This document shows, piece after piece, positions 1 to 8,249 of a stretch of 64,000 nt of DNA. The DNA is taken from contig CAITLJ010000084.1 in assembly GCA_903893215.1 (NCBI GenBank), positions 1 to 64,000 of the forward strand, in the 5' to 3' direction. Under the pieces are notes generated by a model that saw only the letters and a program-made list of their open reading frames with translations, ran no database searches and was not told the DNA's origin. A program made the translations under genes and the position numbers. Every line of letters starts with the position of its first letter. The stretch's first letter is position 1. Origin of the DNA: an uncultured Ferrovum sp. (lineage in GTDB: Bacteria > Pseudomonadota > Gammaproteobacteria > Burkholderiales > Ferrovaceae).

Positions 1-71
1 CCCCGGTGCTCTTGGACCAGGCGAACTGCGCGCTCGCGGATCTCTGGCGAAAACTTGTTTGACTTGTTCAT
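1..71 (-). pseudogene. IS3-family transposase OrfA, N-terminal part (runs off window)
   Basis: On the minus strand an ATG at 71 opens a frame reading MNKSNKFSPEIRERAVRLV and onward to the window edge. That is the characteristic start of OrfA (HTH subunit) of IS3-family elements of the IS51-like group. Only about 23 codons lie inside the window, so whether the gene is intact cannot be judged. It belongs to the element whose end lies at about 92-121. Confidence 0.8.
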
Positions 72-91
72 GGCTCCATCCTCTCATCAGT

Positions 92-121
92 TGGAGCCTC
101 CACGAAAGGCGGGGCGGTTTA
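92..121. mobile_element. Terminal end of the IS3-family element
   Basis: The GC-rich stretch upstream of OrfA, read on the minus strand, begins TAAACCGCCCCGCCTTTCGT and continues GGAGGCTCC. It resembles IS3-family (IS51-like) terminal inverted repeats, which typically start TGAACCGCCCC. Transposase coding of a different family (IS256) begins immediately after 121, so this is probably the exact edge of the insertion. The boundary is inferred from family knowledge, not from a seen pair of repeats. Confidence 0.6.
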
Positions 122-514
122 GCCCTGCTGCGGACCGTATTCGCTCACGACACCGAAGACGAAGCGAGGCGGCAATGGCGGGTGGTGGCTGACCAGTTGC
201 GCGAACGCTTCCCGAAGTTGGCGGTGCTGATGGACGCCGCTGAGCATGAAGTCCTGGCGCACATGGGGTTCCCGAAGTCCCATCGGCAGCAGATCCACAG
301 CACCAATCCGCTGGAGCGGCTCAACGCGGAGGTCAAAAGGCGCACGGACATCGTCGGCATCTTCCCCAACGCGGCCCCAATCATCCGCCTGGTCGGGGCC
401 GTGCTGCTGGAACAGAACGACGAGTGGGCTCTGCAACGGCGATACATGCAGCTTGAGGGACTGCAGTCGCTCAGCGACAATCAGACTGCCAAGCTATCCG
501 CAGTGATCAGCTGA
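121..514 (+). pseudogene. IS256-family (Mutator-type) transposase, C-terminal remnant
   Basis: About 130 residues match the C-terminal third of IS256/Mutator transposases. The hallmark HSTNPLERLNAEVKRRTD, then VGIFPN, RLVGAVLLEQNDEW and QRRYM, are all present. Family members are about 400 aa, so the DDE catalytic core's N-terminal two thirds are missing. The open frame continues back to 59 only because it reads through the adjoining IS3 end. The gene is therefore interrupted by an IS3-family insertion at about 121; the other half may lie on the far side of that element, outside the window. Confidence 0.85.
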
Positions 515-540
515 GCAACGATTTCAACCTGCCAAGACCA

Positions 541-571
541 CAGCAGTTACACCACTAGGTGGGACACGATC
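541..571. repeat. Probable right terminal inverted repeat of the IS256-family element
   Basis: Downstream of the transposase stop lies TTACACCACTAGGTGGGACA followed by CGATC. This resembles the 3' ends of IS256-family elements, where a TTACACCAC block ends in a GGGAC..GATC tract. No left partner is visible in the window, so the exact end and any target duplication are not established. Confidence 0.5.
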
Positions 572-719
572 AAACCCGGCAATTGAGGGCACCGGAGCAA
601 GCAGAGCCTGCCACGCGAGCCCTGCATTCCAATCGCGTCTGGGGCAAGACAGACAGACGACCCTCCCCTGGCGCCTCGAGGAGGCCCACCGCCCCCGCCG
701 GTCTCGTTCCCCGGGTTGT

Positions 720-775
720 TTTCGACTCTATTGACCTGCTTTCGACTTTAATGACCTGTTTTCGACTTTAATTGT
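720..775. repeat. Three tandem 20-bp repeats (TTTCGACTNTANTGACCTG)
   Basis: Copies start at 720, 740 and 760 with an exact 20-bp period. The first two differ at only a few positions; the third keeps TTTCGACTTTAAT and then diverges. They lie in the non-coding stretch between the IS256 remnant and cbiX. Multiple about 20-bp terminal repeats are typical of IS21-family ends, so this may be the scar of a third, lost element. The IS21 link is inference. Nothing else recognisable lies between 572 and 811. Confidence 0.7.
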
Positions 776-811
776 CGGGAACACTCAACTTTGACAGCAG
801 TGGCGCCGCGC

Positions 812-1183
812 TCAGGCGCGTGTGGCTGCGCCGACCACCCAGTCAGCGATCGCCCTGGTCAATTCCGGCACATCACCGATCGCCGACGTCAGATGCACGG
901 TCAGACCGGGATGCGCTGCGCGCAGATCGTCGAGTAACACCGGCAGGTCCTTCTTCAGGTGACCACCCTGTGCCATGAACAGCGGTACGATGGTCAACTC
1001 GGTTGCGCCGTCGGCAATCAGTCCGGCCGCTGTATCGGGCAGGGATGGCTGCATCAGCTCGAGAAAGGACAACTCCACGCGCAGGCCAGGCGCCGCCGAG
1101 CGCACCGCATCACGAATCGCCACGAACGGCAATGCCCATGCCGGATCGCGCGCACCATGGGCAAACAATAGCACCGCACGCAT
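812..1183 (-). CDS. cbiX: Sirohydrochlorin chelatase, CbiX/SirB small type
   Basis: A 123-aa single-domain class II chelatase. The N-terminal [14 protein letters not shown] carries the metal-binding His of the family, and the second half (VPLFMAQGGHLKKDLP) carries the other conserved His. Small CbiX/SirB proteins insert cobalt or iron into sirohydrochlorin in the cytoplasm. Because cobA and sulfite reductase lie about 7 kb away, a role in siroheme (ferrochelatase) supply for CysI is plausible but not provable here. The ATG at 1183 overlaps the dut stop (TGATG), so the two are translationally coupled. The gene ends beside IS debris. Confidence 0.85.
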   Translation of the reverse strand: MRAVLLFAHGARDPAWALPFVAIRDAVRSAAPGLRVELSFLELMQPSLPDTAAGLIADGATELTIVPLFMAQGGHLKKDLPVLLDDLRAAHPGLTVHLTSAIGDVPELTRAIADWVVGAATRA

Positions 1184-1632
1184 CAGCAAGTCCCCGTGCT
1201 GCCAAAGCCGCCAGTGCCGCGTGCGCTGTGCGCAAACTGCTCCACCACCTGCAGCCCCACCTGGACTACCGGAATCACCACCAGTTGCGCGATACGCTCA
1301 AGCGGCGCCACCGTGTAAACGCTCGCACCGCGATTCCACAACGAGACCATCAGGGGCCCCTGGTAGTCCGAGTCGATCAGGCCGACCAGGTTGCCCAGCA
1401 CAACGCCATGCTTGTGGCCGAGCCCCGAGCGCGGCAGCAGCACGGCAGCAAGTGACGGGTCTTCCAGATAAATCGAGAGGCCGGTCGGTACCAGCTGGCA
1501 TTCGCCCGGCGCCAGGGTAAGTGGCGTATCCAGGCAGGCGCGCAGGTCCAGCCCGGCTGAGCCCGGCGTGGCATGGACGGGCAACTGCCCGCGCATGCGT
1601 TCATCGAGAATCTTGACTTGCAGGGTTTGCAT
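1183..1632 (-). CDS. dut: Deoxyuridine 5'-triphosphate nucleotidohydrolase (dUTPase)
   Basis: A 149-aa homotrimeric dUTPase that hydrolyses dUTP to dUMP and PPi, keeping uracil out of DNA and feeding dTMP synthesis. All five motifs appear in order: [38 protein letters not shown], and the C-terminal [10 protein letters not shown]-loop-like motif 5. Length and start (ATG at 1632) fit the family. It follows coaBC by 16 nt, the usual proteobacterial pairing. Confidence 0.96.
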   Translation of the reverse strand: MQTLQVKILDERMRGQLPVHATPGSAGLDLRACLDTPLTLAPGECQLVPTGLSIYLEDPSLAAVLLPRSGLGHKHGVVLGNLVGLIDSDYQGPLMVSLWNRGASVYTVAPLERIAQLVVIPVVQVGLQVVEQFAHSARGTGGFGSTGTC

Positions 1633-1648
1633 CGCAGAAAGGTCCTGA

Positions 1649-2998
1649 TCAGGGCGTGAAGGGAGCGCCGGCGCGCAGCGCAAGCACATGCGCTACCAGT
1701 TGGCGGGCCAGTTCCGGTTTGGGCGCCGGCCCCAGAGTGCAGCTGCCGCGGTCGTCGTTGACCCAGAGTGTATTTTCGTCAGCACCGATGGCGGCCTGGG
1801 CAAGGTTGGCGGCGATCACAGGTATGCGCTTGCGGCTGCGTTTTTCGCGCGCGTAACGCTCCAGATCATGTGTTTCAGCCGCGAAACCCACGCAGAAGGG
1901 CGCAGCAGGCATGGCCGCCACATCCGCCAGGATGTCACGCGTCGGCTGCAGTTGCAGGATCAATGCGTCGCCGGTTTTCTTGATTTTGCGGTCAGCGGGC
2001 GCCACCGGCGTGTAATCGGCAACGGCAGCCACCGCGAAGAACAGGTCGGCCTGCGCGGCGTGGGCCATCACGGCCGCATGCATCTGCGCTGCGGTCTGCA
2101 CGGCAATCCGGTCACACCCTGCCGGGGTTTGCAGGGCCACCGGTCCGGCCACCAGCGTGACACGCGCACCAAGGGCACGGCAGGCCCCTGCAATGGCAAA
2201 CCCCATCTTGCCCGAACTGCCATTGGTGATGCCACGGACGGGATCGATCGGCTCAAAGGTGGGGCCGGCGGTGATCAGCACATGCTGCCCATGCAGCGGC
2301 CCAACAGCCGCCGGCAGCGCTGAGGTCAGCGGCGGGTGCAACGTGCCGGGGACGACTGCAGGCGTTTGCCCCTGCGCCGCACCCACATCGGCGGGCACGG
2401 CGGGCACGGCCGGCACCGGGTCAACATGGGTGGGGTCGGTACCCGACCGGTGAAGATTCAAGGCCGCCAATCCGGCGAGCAAGTCGGCCGGTTCCAGCAG
2501 GCGCCCCGGTCCAGACTCACCGCAGGCCTGCACGCCTGCCGCAGGTCCCAACACCTGTACCCCGTCCTCGAGCAGGGTGCGCAAATTGCGTCGGGTGGCC
2601 GGGTGCTCCCACATCTCCACGTTCATGGCCGGTGCCACCACCAGGGGTACGTTGCGCGAAACCGCGCAGGTACTGAGCAGGTCGTTGGCAAGGCCCTGCG
2701 CTGCCCGGGCAATGAAATCAGCACTGGCTGGTGCCACCAGGATCACGTCGGCCCAGCGCGTCAGGGCGATATGCGGCATGCGGTTGGGAATGCGTTCGTC
2801 CCATGCATCCGTGTAAACCGTTTCGCCCGTGAGTGCCTGAAAGGTCTCGGGCCCGACGAAACGGGTGGCCGCCTCGGTCATGACCACACGCACCAGCCAA
2901 CCGGACCGGATTGCGAGACGGGCGAATTCGGCGGCCTTATAGGCCGCCACGCCGCCGGTCACACCCAGCAGCAAATGTCGTGGTCGGGAATCATTCAT
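1649..2998 (-). CDS. coaBC: Bifunctional phosphopantothenoylcysteine decarboxylase / phosphopantothenate-cysteine ligase
   Basis: A 449-aa CoaBC (Dfp) that makes 4'-phosphopantetheine from phosphopantothenate and cysteine for CoA synthesis. The N-terminal CoaC flavoprotein domain shows [14 protein letters not shown], the catalytic-His region [20 protein letters not shown] and the substrate flap [10 protein letters not shown]. The C-terminal CoaB domain shows [25 protein letters not shown], which spans the CTP site, and DYTP...KIKK. Between them sits an unusually long low-complexity linker (about residues 185-235) rich in Pro, Val and Ala. The ATG at 2998 is chosen because homology starts there; upstream in-frame codons have no family match. 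Confidence 0.95.
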   Translation of the reverse strand: MNDSRPRHLLLGVTGGVAAYKAAEFARLAIRSGWLVRVVMTEAATRFVGPETFQALTGETVYTDAWDERIPNRMPHIALTRWADVILVAPASADFIARAAQGLANDLLSTCAVSRNVPLVVAPAMNVEMWEHPATRRNLRTLLEDGVQVLGPAAGVQACGESGPGRLLEPADLLAGLAALNLHRSGTDPTHVDPVPAVPAVPADVGAAQGQTPAVVPGTLHPPLTSALPAAVGPLHGQHVLITAGPTFEPIDPVRGITNGSSGKMGFAIAGACRALGARVTLVAGPVALQTPAGCDRIAVQTAAQMHAAVMAHAAQADLFFAVAAVADYTPVAPADRKIKKTGDALILQLQPTRDILADVAAMPAAPFCVGFAAETHDLERYAREKRSRKRIPVIAANLAQAAIGADENTLWVNDDRGSCTLGPAPKPELARQLVAHVLALRAGAPFTP

Positions 2999-3328
2999 GG
3001 GCAAGATTGTACGTGAACGTCGCACCGGTGCGGCTGACCACGGTTGCTTGTCCTGCCCAGCTACCGGGCGAATGGCGGCGGGATCCGCCGTGTACCGTGC
3101 GCACCGGGGACTTTTCGCTTCAATCAGGGCCCTATTTTCTTCGCGCAGGGTGCGCTGCTGGCCACCCTGAAGTTCCATCACTCAGAAAATTTAAATTTTA
3201 CAAAATTTCACAAGATTTAAATATTCTTCTGGGGGCAAATGGAAGTCCATGAAAAACCGAAAAATATCGATTTTTCTTCGGATTGTTATCAGCTTGATTC
3301 GCTCTAAATTACCAAGGAGTCGTCTCGC
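2999..3328. other. Intergenic region between coaBC and the S53 protease, with an AT-rich patch
   Basis: The first half is GC-rich like its surroundings. From about 3180 to 3305 composition switches to strongly AT-rich, with runs such as AAATTTAAATTTTACAAAAT. This region must hold the divergent promoters of coaBC and the protease. I see no clear gene, and no single convincing -35/-10 pair stands out. A good AAGGAG ribosome-binding site for the protease lies at 3314-3319. Confidence 0.6.
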
Positions 3329-5206
3329 GTGAAATCTCGTCTGCGTTTTTCCCTGCGCTCGTCCCTGGGCGCGCTTGTCCTGACGGCGCTTTGGCTGCCG
3401 ACCTTGCCTGCGGTTGCGGCCCCGGGTGCACGCCCGCTCGACATGGGTCCCAGTGCGCCGGGCATCGTACAGTCGGTATCCATCTATCTGAAGGTGCGCA
3501 ACCAGGCACAGCTTGATCAGCTGATTTCAGCAACGGTGAACCCGGCGAGTCCGCGATACCATCAATTCCTCACCGTGGCAGACTTCGCTGAAAATTTTGG
3601 CCCCACCCAGCAGGACCTCGAGACTGTGCTGGATTCCCTTACGGATGCCGGCATCGTGATCAACGAAGTCTACGCAGACCATCTGGTGATCCGTGCCAGC
3701 GGCACCCTCGCCCAGTTCAATGCGGCATTCAACACCAGCATCCATGACTTCAAGGATTCCGACGGCAAGGCGTTCCGCCAGCCGGTAAAAGCGCCTGAAC
3801 TGCCAGTCACGTTGCAATCGTTGATCCTGACTGTCGCGGGACTCAACACCAACCCGCCTCAGGTTTTGTCGCATCGGCACAGTCTCCGCGATGTGCCGGC
3901 CGGCCACGGCGTCCTCACGCCAGGAATCAAGCTGCCGGCCTCCGGATCCACGGCAAGTGGCGTGGCTGGCCTGTACACCGTGGGCGACGTTGCCAACTTT
4001 TATGGTGTGAATCCGCTCTACAAGCGGGGCGTACTGGGGCAAGGTCACAAGCTGGGCATTGCCACGCTGGCGAGCTTCCTGCCCGGTGATGCCGAGTTCT
4101 ACTGGAAATCGATCGGCCTGGAGGTCAAACCGAACCGGATCACCCAGGTGCATGTGGATGGCGGCGGCCTGATCTCCGCGGCGGCTGGCTCGGGCGAGAC
4201 CGCACTCGATGTCGAGCAGTCCGGCGGCATGGCGCCACAGGCCGATATCGTGGTGTATGACGCACCCAACACAGACTTCGGCTTTCTGGACATGTTTTAC
4301 AAGGCTGTGTCGGACAACCTGGTGGATACGCTGTCGGTCTCCTGGGGCTCACCGGAATTGGCATATCTGCCCTCGACGGGCAGCGCCGACCTCACACCGC
4401 AGCTGATCGCCTTCCATCAGGCCTTTGCCGAAGCGGCCGTGCAGGGCATCTCACTGTTCGCTGCCGCCGGGGATTCCGGTGCTTACGACACCGAACGCGG
4501 TGCACCCGCCCCGCAGTACACCACGCCGCTTTCAGTCGACTCTCCGGCCAGCGACCCCTATATGGTGGCGGCAGGTGGCACCACGCTGCCCGTCTCCATC
4601 TCGTTCACTGGGGTCACCAACCCTGTCGTCATCAACACCGAGCAGGTCTGGGGTTGGGATTACCTGTCCCCGCTGTTCGGCTCGGATGCCGTGTTCTCGG
4701 TCGGCGGTGGTGGCGGGGTCAGCATCGTCTGGCCGACGCCGGCTTACCAGGCGAATGTTGCGGGCGTGCTGACCAGCGCCGCCCAGCAGAGCTGGTCGTG
4801 GTACCCGAATTTTCCAGACCTGACCGGTGGCCTGCAACTGCTTTACAACCTGCCGGCCGGATTCGCCGGCCGCAATGTTCCGGACATCTCGCTCAATGCC
4901 GATCCGTTTTCTGGGTACCTGCTTTACTCCACCCCCGATGGCGGTTTCAGCATGGGCAACGGCGGCACCAGTTTTGTTGCCCCCCAGCTGAACGGGATCA
5001 CGACCTTGCTGGTCCAGGCCACCGGCTCTCGGCTCGGCCTGCTGCAACCGGCCTTGTACGCGGCCCAGACGAAACGTGGTGCCATCCGGGATATCGTGGC
5101 TGGCGACAATTGGGGCTACGCCGGTGTGCCGGGATATGAGCCAGCCGCCGGCCTTGGCGTGCTGAACGTGGCCAAGCTGCTGCAAAGCCTGCAAAAGGCC
5201 AATTGA
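3329..5206 (+). CDS. Secreted S53-family (sedolisin/kumamolisin-like) serine-carboxyl peptidase
   Basis: A 625-aa precursor. Residues 1-30 form a signal peptide (basic start, LALVLTALW-type core, cleavage near AVA-APG). Residues about 45-175 match the Pro-kumamolisin activation domain (YHQFLTVADFAENFGPT, VYADHLVIRASGT). The catalytic domain carries Glu290 and Asp294 in GETALDVEQ, Asp382 in AAAGDSGAYD, and the nucleophile Ser548 in GNGGTSFVAP. The C-terminal calcium site region is RDIVAGDNWGY...GYEPAAGLG. Sedolisins are acid-active endopeptidases exported as zymogens, so the enzyme is predicted periplasmic or extracellular. The start is GTG with AAGGAG 9 nt upstream. It is a single-gene unit; the substrate is unknown. 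Confidence 0.9.
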   Translation: MKSRLRFSLRSSLGALVLTALWLPTLPAVAAPGARPLDMGPSAPGIVQSVSIYLKVRNQAQLDQLISATVNPASPRYHQFLTVADFAENFGPTQQDLETVLDSLTDAGIVINEVYADHLVIRASGTLAQFNAAFNTSIHDFKDSDGKAFRQPVKAPELPVTLQSLILTVAGLNTNPPQVLSHRHSLRDVPAGHGVLTPGIKLPASGSTASGVAGLYTVGDVANFYGVNPLYKRGVLGQGHKLGIATLASFLPGDAEFYWKSIGLEVKPNRITQVHVDGGGLISAAAGSGETALDVEQSGGMAPQADIVVYDAPNTDFGFLDMFYKAVSDNLVDTLSVSWGSPELAYLPSTGSADLTPQLIAFHQAFAEAAVQGISLFAAAGDSGAYDTERGAPAPQYTTPLSVDSPASDPYMVAAGGTTLPVSISFTGVTNPVVINTEQVWGWDYLSPLFGSDAVFSVGGGGGVSIVWPTPAYQANVAGVLTSAAQQSWSWYPNFPDLTGGLQLLYNLPAGFAGRNVPDISLNADPFSGYLLYSTPDGGFSMGNGGTSFVAPQLNGITTLLVQATGSRLGLLQPALYAAQTKRGAIRDIVAGDNWGYAGVPGYEPAAGLGVLNVAKLLQSLQKAN

Positions 5207-5233
5207 CGGCACACCCTTGCCCCTGAGGCAGAC

Positions 5234-5269
5234 GCAGGATCGCCCGGTATTTGCGCCGGGCGATCCTGC
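5234..5269. terminator. Perfect 14-bp stem hairpin downstream of the protease gene
   Basis: GCAGGATCGCCCGG pairs perfectly with its complement across an 8-nt loop (5248-5255). It starts 27 nt after the protease stop. A U-tract is lacking (CGCAAAACG follows), so it is not a classical intrinsic terminator, but it could stabilise the 3' end or assist termination. Confidence 0.5.
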
Positions 5270-5350
5270 GCAAAACGACGCTGGTCTTCGACGCGGTCCG
5301 GTGCGTTTGCAGCCAGTAGCATCCACTCCAGATCTCGCTGGAGTTGCCCG

Positions 5351-6025
5351 ATGAACCTGCTCGACCTGCCGCTGGCCGACCGCCCACGCGAAAAGCTGCT
5401 TCGCCTGGGTGCCGAGGCCCTATCTGATAGTGAGTTGCTGGCGCTGGTACTGCGCACCGGTACCGGTCAGCACAATGCACTCGAAACAGGAAGGGCACTG
5501 CTGCAGCGCTTCCGCTCGCTCGGCGCCCTGTTTGCCGCACTACCCGATCAGGTATGCGCCGAACCGGGTCTGGGTCCGGCCCGTTACGCCAGCCTGCGCG
5601 CCGGCTTCGAACTGGCGCGGCGCACCCTGCGCGAGCAGGCCGAGACACGGGATGCCCTGCGCTCACCGCAGGCGGTGCGTGATTTCCTGCGCATGACCCT
5701 GCACCAACGCCCGATCGAAGTATTCATGGGCGTGTTCCTCGACGCACAGAACCGGGTAATCTGCGCGGAAGAACTGTTCCGCGGCACGCTGACACAAACT
5801 TCGGTGTATCCACGTGAAGTGGTCAAGCGTGCCCTGCACCACAATTGCGCTGCCATGATCCTGGCGCACAATCATCCGTCCGGCTTGGCCGAGCCCAGCG
5901 AAGCGGACCGGATGCTGACCTCCGCGCTCAAGGCTTCGCTGGCGCTGGTCGACATCCGGGTGCTCGATCACTTCGTGGTGGGTCACGGCGACGCCACCTC
6001 ATTTGCCGAACGCGGTCTGCTGTGA
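5351..6025 (+). CDS. radC: RadC-family JAB/MPN-domain protein
   Basis: A 224-aa full-length RadC. An N-terminal helix-hairpin-helix-like region (about 1-100) is followed by the MPN(+)/JAB1 metalloprotein domain with the metal motif HNHPSGLAEPSEAD (about residues 173-186) and an upstream Glu. Once linked to DNA repair, the biochemical role of RadC is unresolved. The gene is encoded divergently from coaBC and upstream of rpmB-rpmG, a common proteobacterial neighbourhood. The ATG at 5351 gives the normal length. Confidence 0.93.
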   Translation: MNLLDLPLADRPREKLLRLGAEALSDSELLALVLRTGTGQHNALETGRALLQRFRSLGALFAALPDQVCAEPGLGPARYASLRAGFELARRTLREQAETRDALRSPQAVRDFLRMTLHQRPIEVFMGVFLDAQNRVICAEELFRGTLTQTSVYPREVVKRALHHNCAAMILAHNHPSGLAEPSEADRMLTSALKASLALVDIRVLDHFVVGHGDATSFAERGLL

Positions 6026-6090
6026 CCCGTCCTGCCTGCCACACGCCGGTGTCCGGCCACCAACCGGCACTCGCCGTCCCACCACCCGGC

Positions 6091-6125
6091 GCCCACCGCC
6101 CATCGCCCATCGCCCATCGCCCACC
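6091..6125. repeat. Five tandem heptamers GCCCA(C/T)C
   Basis: Exact 7-bp tandem units (ACC, ATC, ATC, ATC, ACC endings) lie in the 226-bp non-coding gap between radC and rpmB. The tract is simple GC-rich microsatellite-like sequence upstream of the rpmB promoter. No function is evident. Confidence 0.8.
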
Positions 6126-6180
6126 ACAGGACGCCCCTCGAACCGTGAACCGCCAGAGACAAGTCACATACACAATGCCC

Positions 6181-6209
6181 TTGATAAGAGAACACTTTGA
6201 TGCAATAAT
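6181..6209 (+). promoter_or_regulatory. Probable sigma-70 promoter of rpmB-rpmG
   Basis: TTGATA (6181-6186) and AATAAT (6204-6209) are separated by 17 nt, close to the consensus, and lie in a locally AT-rich stretch. Predicted initiation is near 6216, about 35 nt before the rpmB ATG at 6252, which has GGAG at 6241. Not experimentally supported. Confidence 0.6.
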
Positions 6210-6251
6210 CGGCGGCTAACTGTTTAACCAACCTTATTCTGGAGCAAGCCC

Positions 6252-6488
6252 ATGGCTCGCGTCTGCACCGTGACCGGCAAGAAGCCGATGACCGGAAACA
6301 ATGTTTCCCACGCCAACAACAAGACCAAGCGTCGCTGGCTGCCCAACCTGCAGTCCCGCCGTTTCTGGCTCGAAAGCCAGAACCGCTGGATCCGTCTGCG
6401 CGTGTCCAACGCCGGCCTGCGCCTGATTGACAAGAAGGGCATCGAAGTCGTGCTGGCCGAACTCGGCGAGCAGGCGCTCGGCGCCTAA
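6252..6488 (+). CDS. rpmB: 50S ribosomal protein L28
   Basis: A 78-aa L28 of the large ribosomal subunit. Family landmarks are the start [20 protein letters not shown], then [13 protein letters not shown] and the C-terminal region [15 protein letters not shown]. It has normal length and a GGAG site 7 nt before the ATG. It is followed 15 nt later by rpmG, the conserved pair. Confidence 0.98.
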   Translation: MARVCTVTGKKPMTGNNVSHANNKTKRRWLPNLQSRRFWLESQNRWIRLRVSNAGLRLIDKKGIEVVLAELGEQALGA

Positions 6489-6503
6489 CAGGAGAACATC
6501 ACC

Positions 6504-6659
6504 ATGCGCGACAAGATCAAGCTGGAAAGTACCGCAGGCACCGGTCACTTCTACACCACCAGCAAGAACAAAAAGACCATGCCGGAAAAGATGGAAATCA
6601 AGAAGTTCGATCCCGTGGCTCGCAAGCACGTGATCTACAAGGAAACCAAGCTGAAGTAA
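6504..6659 (+). CDS. rpmG: 50S ribosomal protein L33
   Basis: A short 51-aa gene starting at the ATG at 6504 with AGGAG (6490-6494) upstream. It encodes [19 protein letters not shown], then [18 protein letters not shown] and a basic C-terminus ending KETKLK. These features are typical of L33, a small basic protein of the 50S subunit. It lacks the paired CxxC zinc motifs, so it is the zinc-independent (C-minus) form. Co-transcribed with rpmB; a strong terminator follows. Confidence 0.97.
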   Translation: MRDKIKLESTAGTGHFYTTSKNKKTMPEKMEIKKFDPVARKHVIYKETKLK

Positions 6660-6696
6660 GGCTGTGTCGAAGGTGCCGTCTGCGGCACCGGTTCCC

Positions 6697-6732
6697 AAAA
6701 ACGCCACGCTCCGGTTCGTGGCGTTTTTTTTT
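6697..6732 (+). terminator. Intrinsic terminator after rpmB-rpmG
   Basis: The stem ACGCCACG (6701-6708) pairs with CGTGGCGT (6717-6724), extended by flanking A:T pairs, with an 8-nt loop and a run of nine T residues. It lies 37 nt after rpmG and ends the ribosomal-protein transcript. The next gene's ATG is 33 nt beyond it. Confidence 0.92.
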
Positions 6733-6765
6733 GACATGATTACCGCGAACCCGGGGAGATCAAGC

Positions 6766-7320
6766 ATGGCTGCCAGTGCCGTTGATGCCAACTACCGATT
6801 TATTGCCGCCGCGCAGGAAGTCAACGCCCGGATTGCCCAGCGCCAACAGGCCATGACCCTGTATGTCAGCCTGACGGTGAGCCTGCTTGCGGCATTGGTG
6901 GCGCTTGGTGGCAATGCAAGGTCCTCATCCGCCCCCGTCGAGTGGCTGATGCTGGGTTTTCCGGTAGCCTCCCTCACGCTCGCCCTGCTGAATTTCACGT
7001 CCGAGCGCGCCATCAGCAATTTACGCACGTTCATGGCCACACTGGAGCAACTCGAACAGGCACATCAAACCCTGCCCAGCTACAACACTGACCCAGGCTG
7101 GGCACTGGAAGCCAATCAGGCACGCCGCTTCCGCGACCTGGCCACGCTGCTGCTGGCCCTCGCCGGCAACGCAATCGGCTTTGGCGCCGCATGGCGCATC
7201 TATCCGCAACGTCTCGCCGAATACGGCGACTTTCTGCTGCTCGGTATCGGACTGGCCCTGCTGTCGCTGGCTTTCCTGCTGATCACGCCGCGCTGGAGTT
7301 ATCGTCCTCGCACATCATGA
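6766..7320 (+). CDS. Unrecognised inner-membrane protein with paired helices
   Basis: A 184-aa protein that I cannot assign to a named family. It shows a soluble N-terminal helix (YRFIAAAQEVNARIAQRQQA), two hydrophobic segments (about residues 33-50 and 60-78), a central soluble segment rich in Glu and Gln, and two more hydrophobic segments (about 120-140 and 155-174). This suggests four membrane spans. The start is the ATG at 6766 with GGGGAGA 8 nt upstream; the frame is open further back, but that part overlaps the rpmG terminator. It stands 10 nt before the EamA transporter and is probably co-transcribed with it. Confidence 0.6.
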   Translation: MAASAVDANYRFIAAAQEVNARIAQRQQAMTLYVSLTVSLLAALVALGGNARSSSAPVEWLMLGFPVASLTLALLNFTSERAISNLRTFMATLEQLEQAHQTLPSYNTDPGWALEANQARRFRDLATLLLALAGNAIGFGAAWRIYPQRLAEYGDFLLLGIGLALLSLAFLLITPRWSYRPRTS

Positions 7321-7330
7321 GTTGTCCGGC

Positions 7331-8215
7331 ATGCAGATGGAACCGCCGCGCGATCGATTGGTGCGGCCTCTGATGGCGCCATCCGCCAGACGCGACCGTC
7401 TGCTTGGCGTGGTCCTGCTGCTGTGCGCGATCGCGGTGATCCAGCTGGGAGCATCGATTGCCAAGACCCTGTTCGCGCAGATCGGCGCCAGCGGAACCGT
7501 CACCCTGCGACTGCTGTTGGCCACCGCCCTGCTGTGGATGATCCAGCGCCCGTGGCGAACTGCCGTGCCACGCAGTGCATGGCCCCTGCTGCTGGCCTAC
7601 GGCACTGCCCTTGGCCTGATGAACCTGCTGTTCTACCTGTCGCTGCGCACCGTACCAGTGGGACTGGCTGTGGCGCTGGAATTCAGTGGGCCACTGACGC
7701 TGACGCTCGCCGCCACCCGCCGCCTGAAGGACCTGCCGTGGTTGTTGCTGGCGCTGGCCGGGCTGGCGGTGTTGTTGCCGGTTCGTGGTGTCGCCAGTGT
7801 GGATCCGCTGGGTTCCGCCTGTGCGCTCGGCGCCGGCGCCTGCTGGGCCGCTTACATGATCACCGGACGGCGGCTGGGTGGATTGCTCGGAAAGCACGCC
7901 GCCGCGTGGGGCATGCCGATGGCCCTGCTCTGGGTGCTGCCCTTCGGCTGCGCCACTGCGGGTTGGCAGATGCTGCAACCCTCGGTACTCCCCACTGCAT
8001 TGGCGGTGGCTATCCTGTCGAGCGCCATTCCCTATCCACTCGAGATGGCCGCCATGCAGCGCCTGCCTACCCGAATGTTTGGCGTGCTGCTCAGCCTGGA
8101 TCCGGTGATGGCCGCACTGGCCGACTGGATGGTGCTGGGTGAAGCGCTGGCCCCTCTGCAGCTTGCCGCCATCGCGGCCATCATGCTTGCTTCAGCTGGC
8201 TCCACTCGCGACTGA
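7331..8215 (+). CDS. EamA-family inner-membrane exporter (RhtA-like)
   Basis: About 294 aa with ten hydrophobic segments arranged as two EamA (DUF6) repeats. The first contains IQLGASIAKTLFAQIGASGTV and the second GAGACWAAYMITGRRLG. The closest family by pattern is the RhtA-type threonine/homoserine or general metabolite exporters of the drug/metabolite transporter superfamily. The substrate cannot be read from sequence. The start is uncertain: a TTG at 7322, ATG at 7331 or ATG at 7337. It is convergent with cobA. Confidence 0.82.
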   Translation: MQMEPPRDRLVRPLMAPSARRDRLLGVVLLLCAIAVIQLGASIAKTLFAQIGASGTVTLRLLLATALLWMIQRPWRTAVPRSAWPLLLAYGTALGLMNLLFYLSLRTVPVGLAVALEFSGPLTLTLAATRRLKDLPWLLLALAGLAVLLPVRGVASVDPLGSACALGAGACWAAYMITGRRLGGLLGKHAAAWGMPMALLWVLPFGCATAGWQMLQPSVLPTALAVAILSSAIPYPLEMAAMQRLPTRMFGVLLSLDPVMAALADWMVLGEALAPLQLAAIAAIMLASAGSTRD

Positions 8216-8249
8216 GCAGGGCGGCCCCAGACCGAAAACCAGAATACCG

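Noticed and set aside
59-120. N-terminal 20 residues of the IS256 transposase frame
   Set aside because: These codons read through the IS3 terminal sequence and are not part of the transposase.
6091-6125. CRISPR-like repeat array
   Set aside because: The units are 7 bp, directly adjacent and without spacers, so it is a simple tandem repeat.
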